Below, piece by piece: positions 1 to 8,150 of a stretch of DNA of 46,288 nucleotides (positions within the stretch are counted from its first letter, which is position 1; each line of letters begins with the position of its first letter). The stretch is from Verrucomicrobiota bacterium (lineage in GTDB: Bacteria > Verrucomicrobiota > Verrucomicrobiia > Limisphaerales > UBA9464), in contig JARXAF010000198.1 of assembly GCA_029865985.1 (NCBI GenBank), positions 1-46,288 on the forward strand, given 5' to 3'. Under the pieces are notes generated by a model. It did not search any database, had not been told where the DNA came from, and was given only the letters and a program-made list of their open reading frames with translations. Both the position numbers and the translations under genes were made by a program.

Positions 1-1536
1 AGAAACCGAAGCCCCATCGCGACGCAGTCGGAGCCAGGTTTGGGGGTAATTCACGGGATACCCATCCCGTGGGGCGGTCATCGAGGCATTGGCCCCGCTG
101 GAAGGGCGATTGCGAAAGAAGCTGCCCACGGAGGCCGAACCGGCAAAGGCTCCGGCAAAGGGTGAACTGGCCTCGGTACCAGAACGGACAACCAATCCGG
201 CCGTCATGTAAGGATCAGTGACGGTGAGGCCGTCCACGCGAACCCGAAGGTCGAAGTTGCCGGTCAGCGACTGAGCGGCAAACCCGGCCGAGTCGGTCGT
301 GCCGCTGATGTCGCCACCGCGGGCGGAGACATCGAACCCGCCCCGGGCCACCCATTGAACCATCGTAGCCCGCGCGTCGTTGCCGCCCAGATTCACGGGC
401 ACCAGTTCGGTGGTGAAAAACTCACGCTCGGTGTTGGAATTCAACGCATTGGCGCGCGCTGACTGGTCACGAATCCCGTTGATGGTGAGCCGATATCGGG
501 TGGATTCCAAGAGCCCCCGCACCTCCAGAACGAGCATCGTCGGATTGGTTCCCAACGCAGCCGATCGAACCGTCACCCCACCATCGATCCGAAAGGCATC
601 GCTCACCGCGCCCGAAGGAATGGCCACGGCTTCGCTGAACTCGATGACCACATTGGTGAGGCCCACGTTGTAAACCCGGCGAACCTCCGGAGCGACCGTG
701 TCTGGAATCACCGTCAAGGTCACCGCGACCGATTGGGTGGAACCCAAGGCATTGGTCAGAAAGGCCTGAAAGGACGCCCCATTATCCGCCCAACGCACCG
801 GATCCAACGTGTAACTCGTCCCAGTCGCATTAGGGATGAGATTACCGCCCCGCTTCCAATATACTTCAGCCCCACCCGGGTTGTCGTAACCGACAGTGAA
901 AGTGGCCGAACTGCGTTCATCGACCGTGACCGCCACGGGTTGTTGTGAAATCCGCGGGGCCTCGGGCTTGAGCCCCCATGCAACGAAGTTGTCGAGGGGA
1001 ATGGGCCCCTCATCCACACCATCCGGGCGCACCCATCGAACCGCCAAATTGTCTCCCCCACCCCCCTCTTTCTGGAGGGCTTCAATGTAGTAGCGGGAAC
1101 CCGCGACCAAGGTGATCGGGTCGCTTTGCTGCTCGGCATAGTTGCTCCAATTGCGCGGAGGGGTCCAACCCGGGACTCCGGCGATCCATCGGACCTTATC
1201 CGGACTGGCGTCGGTGCTCAGGAACAGTCCGGCGTAGTCATCGGCAGCAATCCAGAAGGTATACTTGCCGCTCAGTGGAGCCGTGAAGATACCCCGCAAC
1301 CGTTGCCCATAATTCTCGGCCACATCGGTGGGAGCTTCGAAAAAATCCGTAATGATGTTGGTGGAAGTCGGCTTGTTGGGATAAGCCGGGCTGTTGGTCA
1401 GCGCATCGAGTGTCACACCCGGAATGTCGCTGAACACTTCCCTCAAAAGCGTTCCGCCGTGAACCGGCAGCAAGCTCAGGATCGCCATCAATACCCAGCG
1501 ACCCAAGGTCGCACCCGTTTGAAACTTCCAGTTCAT
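1..1536 (-). CDS. Secreted PA14 / Ig-like multidomain protein, 3' end truncated by window edge
   Basis: Own translation from ATG at 1536: MNWKFQTGATLGRWVLMAILSLLPVHGG (signal peptide-like), then PA14-like 'GKYTFWIAADDYAGLFLSTDASPDKVRWIAGVPGW...AGSRYYIEALQKEGGGGDNLAVRW', then Ig-like segment. Open to base 1, so missing from ORF track. Confidence 0.8.
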   Translation of the reverse strand, partial: MNWKFQTGATLGRWVLMAILSLLPVHGGTLLREVFSDIPGVTLDALTNSPAYPNKPTSTNIITDFFEAPTDVAENYGQRLRGIFTAPLSGKYTFWIAADDYAGLFLSTDASPDKVRWIAGVPGWTPPRNWSNYAEQQSDPITLVAGSRYYIEALQKEGGGGDNLAVRWVRPDGVDEGPIPLDNFVAWGLKPEAPRISQQPVAVTVDERSSATFTVGYDNPGGAEVYWKRGGNLIPNATGTSYTLDPVRWADNGASFQAFLTNALGSTQSVAVTLTVIPDTVAPEVRRVYNVGLTNVVIEFSEAVAIPSGAVSDAFRIDGGVTVRSAALGTNPTMLVLEVRGLLESTRYRLTINGIRDQSARANALNSNTEREFFTTELVPVNLGGNDARATMVQWVARGGFDVSARGGDISGTTDSAGFAAQSLTGNFDLRVRVDGLTVTDPYMTAGLVVRSGTEASSPFAGAFAGSASVGSFFRNRPSSGANASMTAPRDGYPVNYPQTWLRLRRDGASVS

Positions 1537-1639
1537 GATTTAATACCCTCACTGCAGCCATGCCCCCGTGATGAGCCATTTGGCAAACGACGGTTGAACA
1601 GGGCTTGGCAAGCGACTAGCAGCTTCCGTGCAAATTCAA

Positions 1640-1665
1640 CCGAGCGGTAACGAAACCGTAACATT
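1640..1665. promoter_or_regulatory. Possible response-regulator (Pho-box-like) direct repeat upstream of the PA14 gene
   Basis: GTAAC at 1647-1651 and 1658-1662, 11-nt period, within cggtaacgaaaccgtaac, about 110 bp upstream of the start at 1536. Confidence 0.25.
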
Positions 1666-1743
1666 CCTCGAATTTGGAGTCACTCACGGAACTTTCAGCG
1701 CCAAATGACTCGCTCCAACCCAAGGACTCGCCGCCTTTCTAGT

Positions 1744-3033
1744 TCAGTCTCTCCAGAAAAACGACTCCTCCCCGACCCGGTAGCGGACGGCCATCTCAGG
1801 GGTGTCAATGGGGCGGGCTTGATGAAGGGATTCCACACCAGCCAAGGTCATGCCCGAAGTCAGCAAGGTGCGCTCCAGCGGATACGGTTGGCGACGTTCC
1901 ACGACCATCCGTTCGATGTGGCGGATTTGCGGATTGAAGAAGTCAGCCGTGGAAGACCCGTGGGTAGGCATGGGCAAGTACATCTGACACGAAATGACCC
2001 GGCCCGTCTTGGAATCCAGGCCCGCATAATTGAAATCCCGAATCGCCAGCATGGCCAGGGTGGTGCGGAAGCCGTCGCGGTGGTCAATGAAGTAGCCCCA
2101 GGCCTCCGGAAAGGCTTCCCGCGCCCAGTTGAGGCTGACCGGTGCCGTCGGGTAACCATCCCGCACCGGAAGGTTGTGACTGCGGCACAATGCCGCCTCC
2201 AACAGACGCCGGGTCGTATCCCGCCGGCTCAATTCGTCCCAAAAGGCCGCTCCGCGAAGCCCGTGAACCCGACGAATTCCCACCTCGCCGCCCTTCCGCC
2301 GCTCCGACATGCATTGAGCGGTCTCCAAACCGTGGATGTCATAGCTGTCGAGGCCACCATAGGCGGCGCACAGACTCTCCGATAATTGCGTCCCCAACGG
2401 CATCTCCATGGGCGGCATGCGTTTGGTGACCGGCAACGACGAACCCGCCTGGAACGGAAATCCCAAGCGACGGGCATCCTCCACCATTTCCACGCATTCG
2501 CGCCAGTCGGTGGACAAGTGCTTGTCATTGAACACAGGCACGCTCCGGCCGGAAGTTTCGAACACCCGCACCACTTCCTTGAAGAATCGGTACCGCGGAT
2601 AACGGGTCTGCCCCTTCTCGTTCTTCGGGTACTGACCATGCTCCCCAATGATCACGACGCCATCGACCGCCAACCGACTCGTCCCCAGCGTCAGCGCCTC
2701 GGCGATGCTCGAATAAATCGGAACGCCATGACGGGCCGCCGTCCCACGGGCCAAGTCCTTTTCCGGAAACTGATCGACGTACAAAGAAACCAAATCCACC
2801 TCCGGCTTCCGCCAACCGCCCTCCCAGACATAGCCCAAGAGCAACCGATCGATGAAATGCTGGGCATGAGAGTGCAGGCGGACCTCCGTGGCAATCAGCG
2901 CGATTTTCTTGCGGGCCGGTTTAGGTTCCCTGTAGGCCCAGACGGTGCGCGCCAAGGAAGTGGCGGCCACAGCAAATCCGGCCATGGCGCCTGCGGTGGC
3001 AAGGAACTGTCTGCGGGAAACAGAGGCATTCAT
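1744..3033 (-). CDS. Tat-signal conserved hypothetical protein
   Basis: ORF trimmed to ATG at 3033 (MNASVSRRQFLATAGAMAGF, twin-arginine-like); ATGA overlap with upstream MFS stop. Downstream 'KKIALIATEVRLHSHAQHFIDRLL' looks like a Rossmann-type start. Confidence 0.8.
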   Translation of the reverse strand: MNASVSRRQFLATAGAMAGFAVAATSLARTVWAYREPKPARKKIALIATEVRLHSHAQHFIDRLLLGYVWEGGWRKPEVDLVSLYVDQFPEKDLARGTAARHGVPIYSSIAEALTLGTSRLAVDGVVIIGEHGQYPKNEKGQTRYPRYRFFKEVVRVFETSGRSVPVFNDKHLSTDWRECVEMVEDARRLGFPFQAGSSLPVTKRMPPMEMPLGTQLSESLCAAYGGLDSYDIHGLETAQCMSERRKGGEVGIRRVHGLRGAAFWDELSRRDTTRRLLEAALCRSHNLPVRDGYPTAPVSLNWAREAFPEAWGYFIDHRDGFRTTLAMLAIRDFNYAGLDSKTGRVISCQMYLPMPTHGSSTADFFNPQIRHIERMVVERRQPYPLERTLLTSGMTLAGVESLHQARPIDTPEMAVRYRVGEESFFWRD

Positions 3034-4301
3034 GGAGTGATGGGAGTCCGGGTCTTGATTCGATGCAGGTACCAGAGGGGTGGGAGCGCCAGGAGGGGCA
3101 GGAGTCCGGCCGCCACCAGGCCGGAATCCATGGTCCCCAAACGATCGGCGGAGAGGCCGAAGAGCAACTGAGCCTGGGCCGGCAAGATCCACGCCGCGAC
3201 GCCCGCTGCCCCGGTGATCTTGCCTTGATGGTGCTCGGAAAGGTCTTGGGTGAAGGTGTGGTAGAGCGGAAAAACTCCAAGTGCTCCTGCGGCGATGGCC
3301 AACAACACGGCCATGAGCCAAGGCCCTCGGCCCAACCAAGGCACGGCGACCGTGCCACAGCACAGCAGGGCGCAGCCAAAAAACACCAGAAACCGGGCCC
3401 CCGACGGAGTACTGCCTCGACGAGCCAGGGCGACCGCCAAGGCCCCAGCAGCTAAACAACCCACATCGGCCGCCACAAAGAAGGCCGAGTTGAAATGGAG
3501 TGCTTCAGCCTCCGCGTAACCCCGCCCTTTTTGCAGGAACATCGGCAACCAAGCCCGCAGGACTTGCCACGTCGTGTTGATGCAGGCCACCACCAGGATG
3601 ACCGCCAACATGCGACCACTGAAGAGCACTTTCAGAAAGGGGGTAGCCGAGGGGCCTGCTGCAGCCACCGATTCCGCTCCCGAACGCAAATCACCCGAAC
3701 GCACCATCAGGAACCAAGGAATGAGCCACAACAATCCCACCCCACCGAGCCAGAAGAACGGCGGGCGCCAAGCCCCTGCTACTCCCACGGTTCCTGCTCC
3801 CAAGAGCAGCGGCAGAACCAACGGCGTGATGATCGCCCCGAACGTGGCACCACTTTGCAGCAGGCCATTGCCCATCGATCGCTGCCGTTCATCGAGGAGC
3901 GAGCGAGTGATGCGGACGGCGCAAGGCCAATGCCCGGCTTCAAAAAAACCCAGCAGTCCGCGGAAGAGCAGCAACCCGGAATAATCTTGGGCCCACCCCG
4001 TCGCCATCCCGGCCAGCGACCACAACGCCAGAACCGCGGCATAAACCCGATGCACGGCGAATCGGTCCGCCATCCAACCGAAGACCACCGAACCCGCGGC
4101 AAAGGAGTAACCGAAAGCGGCCTCGACCTGACCATACTGGGTCTTGGTCATGGCGAACTCCTCGGTGATCCGCACCGAGAGTCCGGACAACGTTTGCCGG
4201 TCCATGTAGTTGATGGCCGAGGCCAGCAACAACATCCCGCACACCGACCACTTCCAGACGGCACCGCGCGAACCGGATGGAGGAAGGGCGGTCATGGGCA
4301 C
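3030..4301 (-). CDS. MFS transporter (anion:cation symporter / hexuronate transporter-like)
   Basis: About 12 hydrophobic segments; 'INYMDRQTLSGLSVRITEEFAMTKTQYGQVEAAFGYSFAAGSVVFGWMADRF' typical of MFS. Confidence 0.88.
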   Translation of the reverse strand: MPMTALPPSGSRGAVWKWSVCGMLLLASAINYMDRQTLSGLSVRITEEFAMTKTQYGQVEAAFGYSFAAGSVVFGWMADRFAVHRVYAAVLALWSLAGMATGWAQDYSGLLLFRGLLGFFEAGHWPCAVRITRSLLDERQRSMGNGLLQSGATFGAIITPLVLPLLLGAGTVGVAGAWRPPFFWLGGVGLLWLIPWFLMVRSGDLRSGAESVAAAGPSATPFLKVLFSGRMLAVILVVACINTTWQVLRAWLPMFLQKGRGYAEAEALHFNSAFFVAADVGCLAAGALAVALARRGSTPSGARFLVFFGCALLCCGTVAVPWLGRGPWLMAVLLAIAAGALGVFPLYHTFTQDLSEHHQGKITGAAGVAAWILPAQAQLLFGLSADRLGTMDSGLVAAGLLPLLALPPLWYLHRIKTRTPITP

Positions 4302-5069
4302 TTATCGTTCAGACCAAGAGATGCCGTCCCAGCGCCGGACGCGTTCCAGCAACTGGACCGCATCCGCAGAAAAAACATCAAAGAGCGCTTCCCCCTTTTC
4401 TGCCGACGCGGCGGACGGGTGACCGATGTGACCCGTTGGGGTGCGTTCCCGAGTGACCCAACCCCGATGGGCCGGATGGAACGGGGGCGTCGCATCCACG
4501 GGGTCCAATGAGGCATAGGCCCCCACCTTGGCGGGATCCAATCGCAGCATCATCGAAGTCTCCCACTCGCAGGCATGCCCCATCTCCTGTTGCACCCACC
4601 CACCCGACACCGGCCGCTCGAAGGGTTTGCCTCCGAGGCTCCAATACGTGGCAAAGAGCAGCAGCAAGCCGTCGGTGTCGCGGTGCCGCTGACGCAATTC
4701 AAAAACCACCTGCCGACCGGGGACATCATTGCCGCCGTGACCGTTGAAAAAAATCACCCGCTTGAACCCGTGCCGCAGGACATTCTCGGCCAACCCCACT
4801 AGCACATCGAGGTAAGGACGGGGCGGCGCCGACAGCGTTCCTGGAAAATCGAGGTGATGATCGGAATTGCCGAGCCAGAGCACCGGGGCGAACACGACCT
4901 CTTGAGACAACGCCAACTCCGCCCGACGCACCACTTCGCCAACGAGTTGAGTGTCGGTGAGCACCGGCAAATGACCCCCGTGCTGCTCCAGCGCAGCGAT
5001 GGGAAAGACAATCGGAGTCTCGCGCGGCAAGGCCGCCAACTGCGGCGAAGTGAGTTCGGAAAGGTACAT
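4302..5069 (-). CDS. Creatininase (creatinine amidohydrolase) family protein
   Basis: 'PIAALEQHGGHLPVLTDT' and 'FFNGHGGND' metal-site motifs of the creatininase family. Confidence 0.9.
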   Translation of the reverse strand: MYLSELTSPQLAALPRETPIVFPIAALEQHGGHLPVLTDTQLVGEVVRRAELALSQEVVFAPVLWLGNSDHHLDFPGTLSAPPRPYLDVLVGLAENVLRHGFKRVIFFNGHGGNDVPGRQVVFELRQRHRDTDGLLLLFATYWSLGGKPFERPVSGGWVQQEMGHACEWETSMMLRLDPAKVGAYASLDPVDATPPFHPAHRGWVTRERTPTGHIGHPSAASAEKGEALFDVFSADAVQLLERVRRWDGISWSER

Positions 5070-5150
5070 GGAGAATCAGGCCCAAGGATGCAGATCCGAT
5101 GCACCCGGTCAAAGAAAGGCGACGAAGTCGATTCAACGCGAATTGAGACC

Positions 5151-8150
5151 TCAAGGCTCCCAACTCTGCCGCAACTGGCCATTGTCAGCATCCCACAAAC
5201 GAACAAAGCCGCGATCATCGGCTCCGACGATCCATCGCCCATCCCGGCTGACGGCCAGCGCCTGCAAGTACTCGGGCACGGCAGCCAAATCGCGAACGGT
5301 CTCGCCATCGGCCTTGAACACGCGCCCCTTGCCCGTGCCACTGAGGGCTACAAACCGGAGAGCCTGACCTGCCGACTGAAGCCCGGTCACTTCCTTGCCG
5401 AAGCCTTCGACGTTCTTGCGCCGCTCCCCGGTGCGAGGATTCCAGAGTTTCACCGTGCCCTCTGCGCCGGCCGTCGCGAGGACACTGCCATCCGGAGTCC
5501 AAGCCACGGCTATGACGTGGTGGGTATGCCCCTCCAGGTTGAGTCGTGAGACATTGGTTTGAAGCGTGGTGATCCGCGCGAAGCGATCAGCTCCAGAACT
5601 GGCGATGCGGTCACCCCGTGGTGAAAACGCCACTGCGGTCACCGCATCGCTGTGAACAGCCCCCAAATCCTGGGCCAAAGAACCTTCTGGCAGTTTCCAC
5701 AGCTTGAGTTCCCCAGACCGCGAGGGCTCACCACCACCCGTCGCCAACACCGTGCCATCGGGACTGAAGGCCAATGCATTGACGCGGTCGGCGAAGGCAG
5801 GAGCCGCCGCGGTCCCGGTCAACGTCTGCCGAAGAAACCAAGGTTGAGTCGTCCTAACTCGACGAACGCCATCCGGGAAGGCGGCGAGGAATTCGTTGTC
5901 GTCCTGAGCCAGCAATGCCAACGGAGCCCCCTGCCCCACGGCAAAGGTGGTCATGGCTCGCCCCGTCGCCGGATGCCACCGAGTCCACAAACCATCGGCA
6001 CCCACCGTCAGCAGCGATTGGCCCGACGGTGACAACGCCGCACTTTGGAACGACTGGGTCTTCGAACGATCCCGGTCCGCTTGAACGGTCTTGAGCCGGG
6101 TTTCCGATCGACGAATCCGACCCTGGGCCACCTGTTCCTCCGCTTGCGCCGCGCCCACCGCGACCGTCGCGTCCGCGACATTCTTTTCGGCCAAGGTCAC
6201 ATCTTGGCCAGCGCCTTCAGCGGCGATGCGCGCCTTGTCCAAGGGACCTTTGAGTTCGCCGGCCTTTTTCTGTGCTTCGGCCAACTGCTCTTCAGCCTTC
6301 TTGCGGCGCGGAGGAATATCGGTTTCAGCGCGTTCCAAGGCGGCCTTGCGCCGTCCCACCACCTCGGCCTTGGCGACCAAATCGTCGAGCAACTTCAACG
6401 CGGCTTCGGGTGTGGCTTTGACTGCGGCCGTGGCTTTCTGGAGAACCTCGTCGGCCGCCTTGGCTTCGGCTTGGATCCGGGTCAATTCGCCGGCAGCCGC
6501 ATCCCGATCCCGGGTGGCTGTCGCAGCGAGGGCGTTCTGGGCCGCCCACTCCTTGTCGCGCTCCGAAAGTGCTTTCGCCGCGAGATCCCGCTTCTCACGC
6601 GCCTTTCCCAGCGCGGCCTGGGCATTGGTGACCGACAACTTGGCTTCCTGGATGCGAGCGACCGCCACGGTCAATTCCAGGCGACTTCGGCTCAATTCCA
6701 CCTCTTCGCGCGCAGCCTCCGAAGCAAGTCGAGGGTCGCCGGCCATGCGTGGACCATTGGTGTGGGAGAGATTCCGAAACAAGGTCTCTGCGCCCCCGTT
6801 CGAGAGAATCACCACGCCATTGGATCCCGACCGATCCCAAACCAAAGAATGGACCGCGCCCGACAAACGGCGCTGGCCCGCCAAACCATTGGTCCACCGT
6901 TGAAGAACCCCATCGGAATCAGACAACCAGAGGGAGCCTCCGGGCGCTGAGTCCGTTGCCAAAACCTTCGAAGCGAGCGGCATCCCCTGAATGTCTTCGA
7001 GCACCCAAGGAGCCTTTCCCGAGTCGGCTCCAGTTCGTCGGATTCGCTGACCGGCATGGGCTGAACCATAGGTGACACACCAGTGATCCCCACCCGACAC
7101 CCAAGCCATTCCCGTCGGTTCGGCCGGCAATGCGAGTCCCTTCGACAGGGATGGCCCTGGTTTCATCAGGGACAAGCTCCACCAGTCGCGACCGCAGGCG
7201 ACTGCCAAAGCGTGCCCGTCCGTGGACCACGCGAGTCGGGCCGTCGAGAAGGAGGTGCCCGGTGACGCCCCCTTCAAAGGCCAAGTCCCGAGCAGGCGGT
7301 TCAACGGATTGGAACGGACTTCGAGGATGCCTCCACCCGTGATCGATGCCACCGCCGTGCCGTCCGACGAAAACGCAGCCGCCACCCAAGACGACTTCGC
7401 TGGGATGGAAACCAACGGATCCACGGCAACCGGACGACGCTGCCACAACCGCACCTCCCGAAACCCGGCGCTGGCCAACCATTGATCATCCGGGCTGAAC
7501 GCCAAGGCTCCGACCACATCCCGTTGGCTGGCGCCATCGAGGGACGCGTCTTCCAGACGCCCCACTGTCAGGCCGGTGGCCAATTCAATCAGGCTCACCC
7601 GATTGGCCCGAGCCACCGCAACCGTGCCGCCCTCTGAATCGAGAGCCACGGCAAAGCTGGATTTCCATTCCGAAGAAATGGGCTTCCAGGCCGGTTCCAC
7701 CACGACGGCTCGATCAGCCTTGGCTCCCTTCTCGATCCAACGCCAGAGCAACCCCAACTCCTCGGACGTGAGGTTACGGGCATTGGACTTGTTGCCTGCG
7801 GGCGGCATCACCAAATCTTCCACCTGATGGGCCGCAGACTTCAGCACCAAGCTCTCAGCAGGCTTTCCCACCACCGCTCCGGGACCGGTGTCTCCTCCAC
7901 GCAAAAGTGAGGCCGGAGTTTCCAAATTGAGGCTGGCTTTGGCTCGGGTCTGATTGTGGCACGGCAAACAATTCGCCTGGAACATCGGGAGGATGTCCTT
8001 CTGGAAACTGACCTCGGCATTCGTGCCACCCACAACTTTGGCGATGGGTATGGGCTGAACGGCGGCCCGACCGGAATCCACCCCGGCAAACACCCAGGCG
8101 ATGGCCCAAGCGATCCACCATCCCAAACGAGGTCTCAGGAAGCGCTTCAC
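5151..8150 (-). CDS. Planctomycete-type cytochrome c + WD40 propeller protein with internal coiled coil
   Basis: GTG start overlapping upstream stop; 'FQANCLPCHNQTRAKASLNLETPASLLRGG' (CXXCH, PSCyt1-like), multiple WD40-like 'ALAFSPDG.LAT.G...LKLW' repeats, A/K/E-rich coiled coil in the middle. Confidence 0.88.
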   Translation of the reverse strand: MKRFLRPRLGWWIAWAIAWVFAGVDSGRAAVQPIPIAKVVGGTNAEVSFQKDILPMFQANCLPCHNQTRAKASLNLETPASLLRGGDTGPGAVVGKPAESLVLKSAAHQVEDLVMPPAGNKSNARNLTSEELGLLWRWIEKGAKADRAVVVEPAWKPISSEWKSSFAVALDSEGGTVAVARANRVSLIELATGLTVGRLEDASLDGASQRDVVGALAFSPDDQWLASAGFREVRLWQRRPVAVDPLVSIPAKSSWVAAAFSSDGTAVASITGGGILEVRSNPLNRLLGTWPLKGASPGTSFSTARLAWSTDGHALAVACGRDWWSLSLMKPGPSLSKGLALPAEPTGMAWVSGGDHWCVTYGSAHAGQRIRRTGADSGKAPWVLEDIQGMPLASKVLATDSAPGGSLWLSDSDGVLQRWTNGLAGQRRLSGAVHSLVWDRSGSNGVVILSNGGAETLFRNLSHTNGPRMAGDPRLASEAAREEVELSRSRLELTVAVARIQEAKLSVTNAQAALGKAREKRDLAAKALSERDKEWAAQNALAATATRDRDAAAGELTRIQAEAKAADEVLQKATAAVKATPEAALKLLDDLVAKAEVVGRRKAALERAETDIPPRRKKAEEQLAEAQKKAGELKGPLDKARIAAEGAGQDVTLAEKNVADATVAVGAAQAEEQVAQGRIRRSETRLKTVQADRDRSKTQSFQSAALSPSGQSLLTVGADGLWTRWHPATGRAMTTFAVGQGAPLALLAQDDNEFLAAFPDGVRRVRTTQPWFLRQTLTGTAAAPAFADRVNALAFSPDGTVLATGGGEPSRSGELKLWKLPEGSLAQDLGAVHSDAVTAVAFSPRGDRIASSGADRFARITTLQTNVSRLNLEGHTHHVIAVAWTPDGSVLATAGAEGTVKLWNPRTGERRKNVEGFGKEVTGLQSAGQALRFVALSGTGKGRVFKADGETVRDLAAVPEYLQALAVSRDGRWIVGADDRGFVRLWDADNGQLRQSWEP

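Noticed and set aside
1126-1650. 174-aa plus-strand ORF near the left edge
   Set aside because: Overlaps the PA14 frame, which has recognisable domain sequence; the plus frame has none.
3033-3459. N-terminal extension of the 571-aa ORF at 1744-3459
   Set aside because: Extension overlaps the MFS gene and precedes a clear Tat signal at MNASVSRRQF; true start placed at 3033.
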